This document shows positions 24,507 to 33,312 of a DNA stretch of 64,000 bases, in pieces (position 1 is the first letter of the stretch; every line of letters starts with the position of its first letter). Position numbers and translations under genes: made by a program. The DNA lies in assembly GCA_029262065.1 (NCBI GenBank), contig JAJDAC010000019.1, positions 1 to 64,000 on the forward strand. The letters run 5' to 3'. The stretch is from Candidatus Krumholzibacteriota bacterium. GTDB taxonomy: Bacteria > Krumholzibacteriota > Krumholzibacteriia > JAJRXK01. Below the pieces are notes generated by a model. The model did no database searches. It had not been told where the DNA came from and saw nothing but the letters and a program-made list of their open reading frames with translations.

Positions 24507-24977
24507 ATGAATTCCCAGAAGAACCATTTGCGCTTTGCTCTCCTGGCGTCATTGGCGTTGGTGGCGACCCTCGCATCCGCTCCCACGAGCGGCTGGGCGC
24601 AAGAGAAGACCCTCTATGAACGGCTGGGCGGCTACGACGCCATCTCGGCCGTGGTCGACGACTTCGCCGCCAAACTGTTCGACGACCCCGTGGTGGGCGC
24701 GCGCTTCTTTGGCATGAGCGACGACTCGCGCGAGGGTTTTCGGCAGAAGAACAAGAATCTGGTGTGCATCGTAACCGGGGGCCCCTGCAAGGTGATCAGT
24801 CGCCCCGCCGCGGTGACCCACGGCGGTCTGGGCATCAAGGCCAGCGAGTTCAACATCGTGGTGAACCATCTGGTCGACACCCTGAACAAGTTCAAGGTGC
24901 CGAAGAAAGAACAGAAGGAGCTTATGGACATCATCGGCACGTTGCGACCGGACATCGTGGAAGTCGAGAACATGTAG
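24507..24977 (+). CDS. exported group I truncated haemoglobin
   Basis: 156 residues from ATG 24507, preceded by GAGGAGG. Signal peptide 1-31 ends S-G-W-A-Q; the globin follows (T-L-Y-E-R-L-G-G-Y-D-A-I-S-A-V-V-D-D-F). The proximal haem histidine is most likely H105 in V-T-H-G-G-L-G-I. Two cysteines (C87, C94) could form a disulfide outside the cytoplasm. TrHb1 proteins bind O2 or NO; an exported one would act in the periplasm. Export is read from the leader, not known for the family at large. Confidence 0.88.
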   Translation: MNSQKNHLRFALLASLALVATLASAPTSGWAQEKTLYERLGGYDAISAVVDDFAAKLFDDPVVGARFFGMSDDSREGFRQKNKNLVCIVTGGPCKVISRPAAVTHGGLGIKASEFNIVVNHLVDTLNKFKVPKKEQKELMDIIGTLRPDIVEVENM

Positions 24978-24983
24978 CCGGGG

Positions 24984-25038
24984 GGACGCCGTTCTGTCAT
25001 TTGCGAGCGGGAGCTCTCGTGGATGACGGACGGCGTCC
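24984..25038. terminator. inverted repeat between convergent genes
   Basis: GGACGCCGT (24984-24992) pairs with ACGGCGTCC (25030-25038), with further pairing inside (GTCAT with ATGAC, GAG with CTC). It separates the haemoglobin gene from pyrD, which converge. There is no U-tract, so a bidirectional Rho-independent function is only likely, not shown. Confidence 0.5.
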
Positions 25039-25067
25039 TACCGCTGAAGCGACGTTGGCCGCAGAAG

Positions 25068-26000
25068 TCAGCCCGCGAGCCCTTCCCAACGCAGCTCTCG
25101 TGGCGATGCCGCTCCCAGCTCGGTGAGTCGCGCCGAGAACTGCTCTACCATCCGGTTCGCCAGATCCGGCTCGGGGAACAACGATGTACCCACCTGCACC
25201 GCCGATGCACCGACCACGAAAAACGCCAACGCATCGTCGATGGAACCGATTCCTCCCACGCCAACCACCGGAATGGAAACCGCCCGCGCCGTCTCCAACA
25301 CCTTGGCCAGGGCGATCGGCAGAATGGCCGGCCCGCTGTAGCCCGCCACCGCCCGCGGAAACACCGGCCTGCGCTCCTGCAGGTTCACTTCGACGCCCAA
25401 CACCGTGTTGATGCAGGTGACCGCGTGAGCGCCACCCTGCTCGGCGGCCTTGGCCAGATCACCAATGGACGAAACGTTGGGCGTGAGCTTCACCCAAAGC
25501 GAACGGTCGGCGGGCAACGCGGCCCGCGCCAGGGCGGTGATGCGTTCGATGCGAACCGGGTCCTGACCAAAATCCAACCCGCCGCGCGCCACATTCGGAC
25601 AACTGAGGTTCAGTTCGACGCCAGCCCAGCCGGGAAACTGAGCGAGGCGTTGAATCAACGTGGCGAACTCGTCTTCGTCGCGCCCCGCCAGGCTGACGAT
25701 GACGCTGGCGTTCAGGAACCGAAGTCGGGGGAGCTTCTCCCCCAGGAATGCGTTGATACCGACGTTCTCCAGACCGATGGAATTCAACAAACCGTGCGGT
25801 TGCTCGCGCACGCGCGGCTGCGTGTTGCCCAACCGCGGTTCCATGGTCAGCGTCTTGGTAACCACCCCGCCCAAGGGACCGGGCGGGGCAATGTCGGTGT
25901 ATTCGAGACCGTAGCCCCACGTTCCCGACGCCGTGAAAATGGGATTCTCAAAAGTAACGGGACCAATCTGCACCGACAGGTCGGGTGAGACCTGGCTCAC
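25068..26000 (-). CDS. pyrD: dihydroorotate dehydrogenase, catalytic subunit (class 1B)
   Basis: Oxidises dihydroorotate to orotate in UMP synthesis. 310 residues from GTG 26000, which overlaps the pyrK stop (GTGA). FMN-domain landmarks: F-T-A-S-G-T-W-G-Y-G, N-S-I-G-L-E-N-V-G, E-L-N-L-S-C-P-N-V (active-site cysteine region), V-K-L-T-P-N-V, and G-V-G-G-I-G-S phosphate loop. Pairing with pyrK makes it the NAD-linked class 1B heterotetramer. It is the last gene of the pyr operon. Confidence 0.95.
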   Translation of the reverse strand: MSQVSPDLSVQIGPVTFENPIFTASGTWGYGLEYTDIAPPGPLGGVVTKTLTMEPRLGNTQPRVREQPHGLLNSIGLENVGINAFLGEKLPRLRFLNASVIVSLAGRDEDEFATLIQRLAQFPGWAGVELNLSCPNVARGGLDFGQDPVRIERITALARAALPADRSLWVKLTPNVSSIGDLAKAAEQGGAHAVTCINTVLGVEVNLQERRPVFPRAVAGYSGPAILPIALAKVLETARAVSIPVVGVGGIGSIDDALAFFVVGASAVQVGTSLFPEPDLANRMVEQFSARLTELGAASPRELRWEGLAG

Positions 26001-26797
26001 GACGCTACCGCCGCGCCAAACTGGATGTCGGAAACCGCGAACACCGGGCCCTCCTTGCAAACCGTGCACATACGATCGCCACTGGCCGAAGGAATGACAC
26101 AAGCTCGGCACACGCCCGCGCCGCAGCCCATCTGTTCTTCCAGACACACCCACAACGGGGCATCTGCTTCCTCACAGATCGCCGCCACCGCCTTCATCAT
26201 GGGCGTGGGCCCACACGTGGCGACCGCCGCACCGGGAGTAGCTTCCAACGCGCGTTGCAGACCGTGCGTCACACGGCCGGTCTCCAGCGATTCGGTAGCA
26301 CCGTCTTCGACCCACAATTCCCAGCCCGGCTCGTATTGGGTCAGCACCGCGGTTGGCAGGTCCGCCGGCGTGCGCCCGCCGAAAATGCAGTGAGGCGTGC
26401 TCCGGCCCCGGGAATGCAAATCTCGCGCAAGCCAATGCAGCGGAACCACGCCCACGCCGCCGGCCACGAAGATCGAGGGGCCGTCCAACAACCGAGGTGC
26501 GTCGAACGACTGACCCAGCGGTCCGAACAGGCGCATCTCGTCACCCGGCCTGGCCACCGCCATGGAAGCGCTGCCCTTGCCCGCGACTTTTATGAGAATG
26601 TCCAGCTCGCCGTCGCGGTGATCAAGAATGCTGAACGGCCGCGCCAACAAACAGTCGGTGCGCATGGGGTGCACCATGGCGAACTGCCCGGGTCGAGCCT
26701 GGGTCGGTAGATCGATCGCCATGGTGAGCACGACGGTGTCGCGCGCCACGCCGGTATTGGCAAGAACTCTGGCCATGCCCAGACCACGGCCCGGCAT
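25997..26797 (-). CDS. pyrK: dihydroorotate dehydrogenase electron-transfer subunit
   Basis: FAD/2Fe-2S subunit that passes electrons from PyrD to NAD+. 266 residues from ATG 26797, overlapping the upstream stop by one base; a TTG 15 bases earlier is possible. Ferredoxin-reductase-like FAD domain (R-P-F-S-I-L), NAD domain (V-A-G-G-V-G-V-V-P-L), and C-terminal cluster cysteines (E-Q-M-G-C-G-A-G-V-C-R-A-C then M-C-T-V-C-K-E-G-P-V-F). Stop-start couplings on both sides indicate a single mRNA. Confidence 0.94.
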   Translation of the reverse strand: MPGRGLGMARVLANTGVARDTVVLTMAIDLPTQARPGQFAMVHPMRTDCLLARPFSILDHRDGELDILIKVAGKGSASMAVARPGDEMRLFGPLGQSFDAPRLLDGPSIFVAGGVGVVPLHWLARDLHSRGRSTPHCIFGGRTPADLPTAVLTQYEPGWELWVEDGATESLETGRVTHGLQRALEATPGAAVATCGPTPMMKAVAAICEEADAPLWVCLEEQMGCGAGVCRACVIPSASGDRMCTVCKEGPVFAVSDIQFGAAVAS

Positions 26798-28359
26798 CAG
26801 AATGCGTTCCAATCCCGCGGGCCGGTAGCCCCCGGTCCACCGCGACGCAACGTCCTGCGCGGGCTGCCCCCCGCTGACGCCGTCGCGCCGCCGGCCCCGG
26901 GGCCATCCGCGGTTTCTTCCAGCACCAACTCCCCCACCTCGTTCAGCACGAACTTCTTGGGAATGGCCTCGGTAAATATCGCGCCGTCGAGCGCCAGGGC
27001 TTGTGACGACCCGGGATACGTAGCCCGCACGATGTCGAACGCCGTGGAGTCGGCGCCCGCCTCGAGCGAGGCGATGTAGCCCACCGCGTAGGCCGCTTTG
27101 GGCGCGAGGCCGCTGTCCGGCGCCAGGCGCAGGGTCTCTTCGTAGTAGTCCTTGGCCAGATCGGGACGGTCCAGATCGGTCAAGAGCAACTCGCCCAGCC
27201 GGAAGGCAGCGTCGAACGCCGTGCTATCGGCCAGGTCGTAGCGGGTCTTCAACGTGGCGTAGGATTCCAGATGACGCCTGACCCCATTGATCCGCTCCAT
27301 GAACTCGCCGCCGCCGCGTTCCTCGCCGGCCGCGGTGAATTGCGCTTCCACCCGTTCATCCAGTGGCCCGTACTGCTTCATGAAGTAGTCGCCCAGGATC
27401 CAATGCGCCTCGGCGATGACCTTGCCGTTGTCAGAGAACTCGTCGGCTGTTTCTTCCAGGATGACCACGCCAGCGTCTTCGTTGCCGCGATCCAGTTCGA
27501 GCTGCCCGGACAACAGCAGGAACTTCGCTCGCCGATTGAAGAACTCGGCTTCGCCTTCCAGATCGGCCAAGAGTTCGGCCGCCTCGTCCGATCGGCCCAA
27601 TCGGCGCAGCGACTCGACCCGATTGAATTTCGCGTTGAAACGGCCCCGTCGGGAGGTGTCTCCCGAGTCCACCTGGGCCAGCAGCTCGGCTGCTTCCTCG
27701 TCGCGTTCGAGTTTTCCGTACACGTCGGCGAGCGCCAGAATCACCGATTCACGCTCTCTGTCGTTGGGATTCTCGTCCAGGAACTGCGTGTAGTATTTCA
27801 CGGCCTGGTCGTATTTCTCGGACTGGGCGTAGGCATCACCCAAGCGAAAGAGGGCTCGCACCCCGAAGCGGCCCGCGGGGTAGCTTTCCCGCAAAATGCG
27901 AAACTGGTCCAGCGCGGCCTGCTCTTCGCGCAACGAAAGGTGAGCCAGGCTCTTGAAGTACAGAGCTTCCTCGCGGAACTCACTCTGCGGAAAGTTCAGC
28001 AACACGTTGTCGATGTTGCGTAGAGCGTCGCGATACTCGCGCAGGCGAAAGTGCGACTTGCCCTTCAGGAACAGGGCGTCGTCGACCAGACTGCTTTCGG
28101 GATATTCCTCGAGCACCAGATCGCTTTTGGCAATGGCCAGGCGATACTTGGATTTCTGCGCGCCGGTGGGCACGTTGGCCGGGTCAATGTCCTTGCCCAG
28201 ATTCTCCGCCTCGTTGAAGGCGCGCTTCGCGTTGTAGAACAGATTGTAGTAGGCGCAGCCGTTGACCAGCGTGGTCGCCAGCAATAGCGCAATGATTCCC
28301 GTGAACCTCATCGATCGAACCACCGTCTTTCCCATGTTCACGTCGATGCGCGCACTCAC
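26797..28359 (-). CDS. TPR-repeat outer-membrane lipoprotein inside the pyr operon
   Basis: 520 residues from GTG 28359 (overlapping pyrC as GTGA); ATG at 28335 or 28311 (M-R-F-T-G-I-I-A-L-L-L) would give a more usual leader. Lipobox V-N-G-C precedes A-Y-Y-N-L-F-Y-N-A-K-R-A-F. About ten tetratricopeptide-like helices follow (A-L-F-L-K-G-K-S-H-F-R-L-R-E-Y, A-L-F-R-L-G-D-A-Y-A-Q-S-E-K-Y, and others), as in BamD/YbgF-like assembly factors. The C-terminus is low-complexity G/A/R. There is no link to pyrimidine synthesis in the protein itself; it may be a rider on the operon. Confidence 0.85.
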   Translation of the reverse strand: MSARIDVNMGKTVVRSMRFTGIIALLLATTLVNGCAYYNLFYNAKRAFNEAENLGKDIDPANVPTGAQKSKYRLAIAKSDLVLEEYPESSLVDDALFLKGKSHFRLREYRDALRNIDNVLLNFPQSEFREEALYFKSLAHLSLREEQAALDQFRILRESYPAGRFGVRALFRLGDAYAQSEKYDQAVKYYTQFLDENPNDRERESVILALADVYGKLERDEEAAELLAQVDSGDTSRRGRFNAKFNRVESLRRLGRSDEAAELLADLEGEAEFFNRRAKFLLLSGQLELDRGNEDAGVVILEETADEFSDNGKVIAEAHWILGDYFMKQYGPLDERVEAQFTAAGEERGGGEFMERINGVRRHLESYATLKTRYDLADSTAFDAAFRLGELLLTDLDRPDLAKDYYEETLRLAPDSGLAPKAAYAVGYIASLEAGADSTAFDIVRATYPGSSQALALDGAIFTEAIPKKFVLNEVGELVLEETADGPGAGGATASAGGSPRRTLRRGGPGATGPRDWNAF

Positions 28360-29711
28360 CTGGCCACAGCCTCCTGGGCCCAGCGTTGACCGTGCGTGAG
28401 CCGACCGGCCAGGTAGGTTGCCTGCACCCGGCCCGTCAACGAACGACCCAGCCAGGGACAGTTTCGCCCCTTGCTAAGCAGGTCACGCTCGCGCGGCATC
28501 CACGATGTTTCGGTGTCGATCAGGGTAAAATCGGCAGCGGCGCCAGGCCGTAGAGTTCCGCCTTCACTTCCAATGATACGCGCGGGCGCCAGCGACATCA
28601 ACCTGACCAGGTCCAGCAACGAAAACGAGCCGCGCCGAACCAGCCGGTCGTGGCAGGCGGCAAACGCCGTTTCCAGCCCCACCACCCCAAACGGAGCCAG
28701 ATCGAACGGCTGTTCCTTCTCGTTGGGAGTATGGGGCGCGTGATCGCTGGATATGCAGTCGAGGGTGCCGTCGGCCAGCGCCTCCACCAATGCCTGCTGA
28801 TCGTCCATGGATCGGAGCGGCGGGCGCATCTTGAAACGGGAGTCGTAGGTGGCACAGTCGGCGTCCGTGAAGTCCAGGAAATGAGGCGCGGTTTCGGCCG
28901 TCACGGCTACCCCCTGGTCCTTCGCCCGCCGAATCAGTTCGAGCGCGCCCCGACTGCTTACGTGAGCCACGTGCATGCGGGCACCACTCAGGCGGGCCAA
29001 CTCGATATCGCGCGCCACCCCCACCACTTCGGCCGCGGCGGGAATACCCTTCAGCCCCAGCCGGGTGCTCCACTTGCCCTCGTGCATCACGCCTTCAGCG
29101 CTGAGCGTTTCGTCTTCGGCGTGGGTAATCACCGGTACGCCCAGAATGCGACTGTATTCCAGCACATGTCGGAACAGGCCAGCATCGCGCACGGGTTGGC
29201 CGTCGTCGGTCAGGGCCACGGCACCGGCATCGACCATGTCGCCGTACTGGCACATGGATTTGCCTTCGAGGTTGTGCGTAACCGCCGCCGCCGGCAACAC
29301 ACGGCACTGGCCCGCGGCCAAACCCTTGTTGCGTACCAGATGTACAACCGCCGCGGTATCCACGGCCGGTGACGTATTGGGCATGGTCACCACGGTGGTG
29401 AAGCCGCCCGCCGCCGCCGCCGCCGAGCCGGTCTCGATGGTTTCCTTGTCTTCGAACCCCGGCTCGCGAAAATGCACGTGCAGGTCCACGAACCCCGGCG
29501 CCACGACCAGGCCCTTCGCGTCCACGCGCGGCAGGTCGACACCCCCTTCGGGTGCGGGTCCGGCGTCGCACGCGGTGACCTTCCCCTCCTGAACCACGAG
29601 GTGACCCTTGGCATCGAGGTCGCGAGACGGATCGAGAATGCGTACACCCTCGATGATCAGGTTGCCCTCATTGGCCGACACGGTGGTTGTCCTTCCGAAC
29701 CTTGTTGTCAC
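28356..29711 (-). CDS. pyrC: dihydroorotase (class I)
   Basis: Cyclises carbamoyl-aspartate to dihydroorotate. 451 residues, the long class I form. Zinc ligands D-L-H-V-H-F-R-E near residue 80, later H-A-E-D-E and H-V-S-S histidines, and catalytic aspartate in S-S-D-H-A-P-H. GTG 29711 or GTG 29681 may be the start; it follows pyrB by 12 bases. Class I enzymes often associate with aspartate carbamoyltransferase, here encoded next door. Confidence 0.95.
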   Translation of the reverse strand: MTTRFGRTTTVSANEGNLIIEGVRILDPSRDLDAKGHLVVQEGKVTACDAGPAPEGGVDLPRVDAKGLVVAPGFVDLHVHFREPGFEDKETIETGSAAAAAGGFTTVVTMPNTSPAVDTAAVVHLVRNKGLAAGQCRVLPAAAVTHNLEGKSMCQYGDMVDAGAVALTDDGQPVRDAGLFRHVLEYSRILGVPVITHAEDETLSAEGVMHEGKWSTRLGLKGIPAAAEVVGVARDIELARLSGARMHVAHVSSRGALELIRRAKDQGVAVTAETAPHFLDFTDADCATYDSRFKMRPPLRSMDDQQALVEALADGTLDCISSDHAPHTPNEKEQPFDLAPFGVVGLETAFAACHDRLVRRGSFSLLDLVRLMSLAPARIIGSEGGTLRPGAAADFTLIDTETSWMPRERDLLSKGRNCPWLGRSLTGRVQATYLAGRLTHGQRWAQEAVAR

Positions 29712-29723
29712 GAGTAGTCTTCA

Positions 29724-30668
29724 TCAGGCGATCGTGTCCCCCAACGACTCGGGCGCCCCACCCGACAGCAGATACAGAACCGCCATGCGGACGGCCACGC
29801 CGTTGCTGACCTGGTCCAGAATGACCTGACGGTCGCCGTCGGCCACGCTACTGGAGATTTCCACGTCGCGATTCATGGGACCGGGGTGCATGACGAAACA
29901 GTGTGATCGACACTCGGCGATCACCTTGTCTTCCACCCGGTAGGCACGGGCGTATTCCCGATTACCGGGAAACAGATTGTTCTCCTGCCGCTCGAGCTGA
30001 ATGCGCAGCACGTTGATACAGTCGGCATCGCGTACGGCTTTCTCCAGATTGGTTTCCACCGTGCAACCCATGGCTTCGATTTCCATGGGAATGAGCGGCG
30101 GCGGGCCGCACACGGTTACCTGCGCGCCCAACTTCGTGAGCCCCCAGATGTTGCTGCGCGCCACGCGTGAATGCGAAATGTCCCCCACGATGGTCACGCG
30201 CTTGCCGTCCAGTGAGCCCAGCTTCTGCCGCATGGTCATCATATCCAGAAGACCCTGGGTCGGATGCTCGTGCATGCCGTCGCCCGCGTTCACCACGCCG
30301 GCCGGAATGCGTTCGGCCAGGTAGTGCGGCGCACCGCTTTGCCCATGGCGAATGACGATGAGATCGACCTTCATGGCCAGGATGTTGTCCACGGTGTCTT
30401 TGAGCGTTTCGCCCTTGGCGAGCGAACTGCCCGACGCGCTGAAGTTCACGACGTCGGCATTGAGACGCTTCTCGGCCAACTCAAAGCTGATTCGCGTGCG
30501 CGTGCTGTTTTCGAAGAACAGGTTGGCGATGGTGCGACCGCGCAACACGGGCACCTTGGGAATGGGTCGGTCCATGACCCGGCGAAAGGCCGTGCCGGTA
30601 TCGAGAATGCTCAGAAGTTCTGCCGACGTGCAACTTTCCAGGTCGAGCAGGTCCTTCGTTCTAAGCAT
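29724..30668 (-). CDS. pyrB: aspartate carbamoyltransferase catalytic subunit
   Basis: First committed step of UMP synthesis. 314 residues. Carbamoyl-phosphate site S-T-R-T-R-I-S-F-E, aspartate site [10 protein letters not shown] and the C-terminal M-H-P-G-P-M-N-R-D. No pyrI regulatory subunit is present, as expected for an enzyme regulated at the RNA level. It overlaps the end of pyrR by 8 bases. Confidence 0.96.
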   Translation of the reverse strand: MLRTKDLLDLESCTSAELLSILDTGTAFRRVMDRPIPKVPVLRGRTIANLFFENSTRTRISFELAEKRLNADVVNFSASGSSLAKGETLKDTVDNILAMKVDLIVIRHGQSGAPHYLAERIPAGVVNAGDGMHEHPTQGLLDMMTMRQKLGSLDGKRVTIVGDISHSRVARSNIWGLTKLGAQVTVCGPPPLIPMEIEAMGCTVETNLEKAVRDADCINVLRIQLERQENNLFPGNREYARAYRVEDKVIAECRSHCFVMHPGPMNRDVEISSSVADGDRQVILDQVSNGVAVRMAVLYLLSGGAPESLGDTIA

Positions 30669-31221
30669 CAGCCTCCCCTTGCATCTCTCCCACCACGACC
30701 GCCTCGCGATCGTCGAATTCCTTCACCATGACCTTGATGACCTCGCGTTTGCTGGTGGGCACGTTCTTGCCCACGAAGTCGGGTCGGATAGGCAACTCGC
30801 GGTGCCCGCGGTCGATGAGCACGGCCAGCTGAATGGCCCGTGCACGACCGAAGTCCATGAGTTCGTCCAGGGCCGCACGCACCGTGCGACCGGTGTAGAG
30901 CACGTCGTCCACCAGCACCACGATCTTGTCGCTCACGTCGAAGCTCAGGTCGGTGCGCCCCACTTTGGGCACCGGACCCAGCGTGGACAGGTCGTCGCGG
31001 TAGAAGGTGATATCCAGTGTGCCCAGGGGTACTTCCTGACCCTCGAAGCTCTTGATCGCGTCGCGCAGCAAGCGGGCGACGCTCACGCCGCGCCGTTGCA
31101 CACCCACCAGCACCAGATTATCGGTTCCCTTGTTGCGCTCGACGATCTCGTGCGCAATGCGCGTGATAGCGCGATGGACCTGGGCCTGGTCCATGATCTG
31201 GGCTTTCTCGAGGTAGGTCAT
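30661..31221 (-). CDS. pyrR: PyrR, pyr attenuation regulator / uracil phosphoribosyltransferase
   Basis: 186 residues. Binds the pyr leader RNA when UMP is high and promotes termination; many also have uracil phosphoribosyltransferase activity. The PRPP-binding loop [13 protein letters not shown] is intact, and the N-terminal half has the usual L-V-G-V-Q-R-R-G and L-D-I-T-F-Y-R-D-D segments. First gene of the operon, directly behind its own presumed RNA target at about 31327-31360. Its ATG overlaps the stop of the leader ORF (ATGA). Confidence 0.96.
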   Translation of the reverse strand: MTYLEKAQIMDQAQVHRAITRIAHEIVERNKGTDNLVLVGVQRRGVSVARLLRDAIKSFEGQEVPLGTLDITFYRDDLSTLGPVPKVGRTDLSFDVSDKIVVLVDDVLYTGRTVRAALDELMDFGRARAIQLAVLIDRGHRELPIRPDFVGKNVPTSKREVIKVMVKEFDDREAVVVGEMQGEADA

Positions 31222-31322
31222 CGCGAGGCTCCCGGCCGAAGATGAGGCGGCTGCTGGGCAAAAAAACTCCCGCTACGCCGGGAGGCGTACGGGACGTGGC
31301 TTGCGGCCAGCGTGTTGGCCAT
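31218..31322 (-). CDS. pyr leader ORF, 34 codons
   Basis: Reads [12 protein letters not shown], then a middle segment encoded by the terminator hairpin, and ends H-L-R-P-G-A-S-R. The ATG at 31322 sits 6 bases after GAAAGGGG, the last part of the PyrR-binding element, which would serve as its ribosome-binding site. The stop overlaps the pyrR start. The peptide sequence is probably unimportant; the act of translation would keep the terminator open and feed ribosomes into pyrR. No homologue was checked. Confidence 0.6.
   Translation of the reverse strand: MANTLAASHVPYASRRSGSFFAQQPPHLRPGASR
31260..31284 (-). terminator. intrinsic terminator in the pyr leader (attenuator)
   Basis: On the minus strand CTCCCG (31284-31279) and CGGGAG (31272-31267) form a 6-bp stem with loop GCGTAG, followed directly by seven T (31266-31260). 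It lies 39 bases before pyrR and downstream of the PyrR element, the standard attenuator order. Confidence 0.9.
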
Positions 31323-31326
31323 CGAA

Positions 31327-31360
31327 TACCCCTTTCGGACCTCTCGGGATCCGCTTAAAG
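31327..31360 (-). promoter_or_regulatory. PyrR-binding RNA element
   Basis: On the minus strand the leader reads CTTTAAGCGG, then ATCCCGAGAGGTCC, then GAAAGGGGTAT. The core agrees with the consensus PyrR target as I remember it (UUUAA, AGUCCAGAGAGGCU, AAAGGG). Together with the terminator at 31260-31284 and pyrR next in line, it makes a feedback attenuator sensing UMP. Confidence 0.88.
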
Positions 31361-31454
31361 GATGAGCGGCTCGGCGACGCGTTTGTGCAACGGTTCCCGG
31401 CCGGTTCGGTTGTTCAAATGAGGCTACGCCAAACACCGGGCCAACGCAAGCCGC

Positions 31455-32267
31455 CTACGGCGTGGGCAGCTGACCCAGGTGCGATCGCGCCTGCAGGGCC
31501 CATCCCGACTCGGTGTCGAGTTCCAGATAGGCCAACCAGGCGCTGCGGGCCGCCTCCAATTCGCCCATGCGCTCGAGCGACAGGGCGTAGGTGTAGCGAG
31601 CCCGTAGGAAGTGATCGTCCAACGCCAGCGCCTGCTCCAGGTGCTGAGCCGCTTCGCCGAATGCGCCGCGCTGGAAGTGGGCCGAGGCCAGCCCGTACCG
31701 AGCGTCCTTGTCGCGCGGCCGCGCCACCACTACCTGGGTAAGTTCGATTTGGGCGGCATCGGGATCGCCCAGTTTCAGGAGCACCAAACCCAGATTGTAA
31801 CGGGCATCCACGAAGTGGGGCGCCGTCATCAACGCCGCCCTGAAGGCTCCGGCCGCATCCTGGTAACCGTCTTCGTATTGCATCTGGTCAACGCCGCGGT
31901 TGTAGGCCTCACGCGCGGCCGCCACCGCTCGCACCTCATCGAGTTCGGCCGCGGCGACCCGCACCTCGACCTTTTCTCCGGGCAAGGGTAGCTGGGGCGA
32001 GGAAAATCCATTGTCCATGGCAATGCGGGCCGCCCGGTCGTGATTCCCGAAGAAGCGCTCCGATATCTGCTCCCAGGTGTCGTCACCCTGCACCACGTAT
32101 TGCAGGGTCTCGGCCGCGACGATCGGCGCAACCACGGGCGCCTCCTTCACGGTCGTGGCCGGTGGCGTCGAAGCGCATCCCGCGACAAAAGCCATGCAAA
32201 CGGCAGCCAATAGCCCGCCGATCACCGTGTGAGAATGATCGTGATGAATGTACCGCCACCCCATCAT
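31455..32267 (-). CDS. LysM-like and TPR lipoprotein
   Basis: 270 residues. Lipoprotein leader with lipobox V-A-G-C at about 28-31. A LysM-like domain follows (Y-V-V-Q-G-D-D-T-W-E-Q-I-S-E-R-F-F-G, residues about 57-104), then four or five TPR helices (F-V-D-A-R-Y-N-L-G-L-V-L-L-K-L-G, A-R-Y-G-L-A-S-A-H-F-Q-R-G and so on). Such proteins sit in the periplasm, anchored by lipid and touching peptidoglycan. The start overlaps the dus stop by 4 bases; the pyr leader follows about 95 bases downstream. Confidence 0.82.
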   Translation of the reverse strand: MMGWRYIHHDHSHTVIGGLLAAVCMAFVAGCASTPPATTVKEAPVVAPIVAAETLQYVVQGDDTWEQISERFFGNHDRAARIAMDNGFSSPQLPLPGEKVEVRVAAAELDEVRAVAAAREAYNRGVDQMQYEDGYQDAAGAFRAALMTAPHFVDARYNLGLVLLKLGDPDAAQIELTQVVVARPRDKDARYGLASAHFQRGAFGEAAQHLEQALALDDHFLRARYTYALSLERMGELEAARSAWLAYLELDTESGWALQARSHLGQLPTP

Positions 32268-33307
32268 GCCGCGCGCAGATCCTCGTACGAGTCGCGGTAC
32301 GCCAACAGGGCACGCACCACCTCGTCGCGCTCGTTGAACTGGAACACGCGCTTGCGCAGATCGGAAATACCCGGGTATCCCTTCAGGTAGGGTCCGAAGT
32401 GTTTCTTCATGCGGCTGATTCCGGTACGTGGCCCCTTCAATGCAACCTCGCGGTCGAGATGATCGACCAGCGTGTCGATGATGCGAGCGACCCCCGGGCG
32501 GGTGTACGGCTCACCGGCCAACGCCGCCTTGATCTCCTCGAAGATCCACGGATTGCCAATAGCCGCGCGCGCGATCATGACCGCGTCGCAGCCGGTCTCG
32601 CGCCGCATGCGTAGATAGTCTTCGCCACTGCACACGTCGCCGTTGCCCACCACGGGCACGCTCGCCGCAGCCTTCATTTCGGCAATGGGACCCCAGGCCG
32701 CTTCGCCGTTGAACAGCTGGTCACGCGTGCGACCGTGCACAGTGATGGCGCACACCCCCGCCTGCTGCAGCATGTCGGTCACTTCCAGATAGTTCAGCGA
32801 GGTCGAGCTCCATCCCAACCGGATCTTGGCGGTGACCGGCAGCGTGGTCGAAGCCACCACCGACTTCACGATGTCTTCCATGAGCGGCACGTTGCACAGC
32901 AACGCCGAGCCGCCGTTTCGTTTGACGATCTTCTTTACCGGGCAACCGAAATTCAGGTCGATGACATCGGGTCCCAGTTTCTCGGCTTCGAACGCGGCCT
33001 CGCCCATCTTGTTCGGATCGCTGCCGAACAGCTGGATGCCCACCGGGCTTTCGCCTGGGGCCAGCTCCATGAGTTCGCGCGTGGCGGGGTTGCCGTGGAT
33101 GATTCCGTCGGCGCTGACGAATTCGCAGTACGTCATGTCGGCGCCGTGATCGCGGCACACCGCCCGAAACACCATGTCGGTCACGCCAGCCATGGGCGAC
33201 AACAACACGTCGGCACGCTCGAACAAGGCGCGTACATGCTCGCGCTTGCGATCCACCCGGTTGGACCGGTGGAATTCGGCGTCGTGGATGCTGGTGTTCT
33301 TGTCCAT
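32264..33307 (-). CDS. tRNA-dihydrouridine synthase (DusB-like)
   Basis: FMN enzyme that reduces uridines in tRNA D-loops. 347 residues. S-P-M-A-G-V-T-D at the first strand, active-site cysteine in N-F-G-C-P-V-K-K, G-G-S-A-L-L, H-G-R-T-R-D and G-N-G-D-V phosphate loop, and the helical C-terminal domain (R-M-K-K-H-F-G-P-Y). Gene order and length fit DusB. It lies 5 bases after the DsrE-like gene. Confidence 0.92.
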   Translation of the reverse strand: MDKNTSIHDAEFHRSNRVDRKREHVRALFERADVLLSPMAGVTDMVFRAVCRDHGADMTYCEFVSADGIIHGNPATRELMELAPGESPVGIQLFGSDPNKMGEAAFEAEKLGPDVIDLNFGCPVKKIVKRNGGSALLCNVPLMEDIVKSVVASTTLPVTAKIRLGWSSTSLNYLEVTDMLQQAGVCAITVHGRTRDQLFNGEAAWGPIAEMKAAASVPVVGNGDVCSGEDYLRMRRETGCDAVMIARAAIGNPWIFEEIKAALAGEPYTRPGVARIIDTLVDHLDREVALKGPRTGISRMKKHFGPYLKGYPGISDLRKRVFQFNERDEVVRALLAYRDSYEDLRAA

Positions 33308-33312
33308 GTTTC

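Noticed and set aside
31260-31284. pyr terminator as the end of the upstream LysM/TPR operon only
   Set aside because: It lies after a PyrR-like element and directly before pyrR, so its role as attenuator explains it better.
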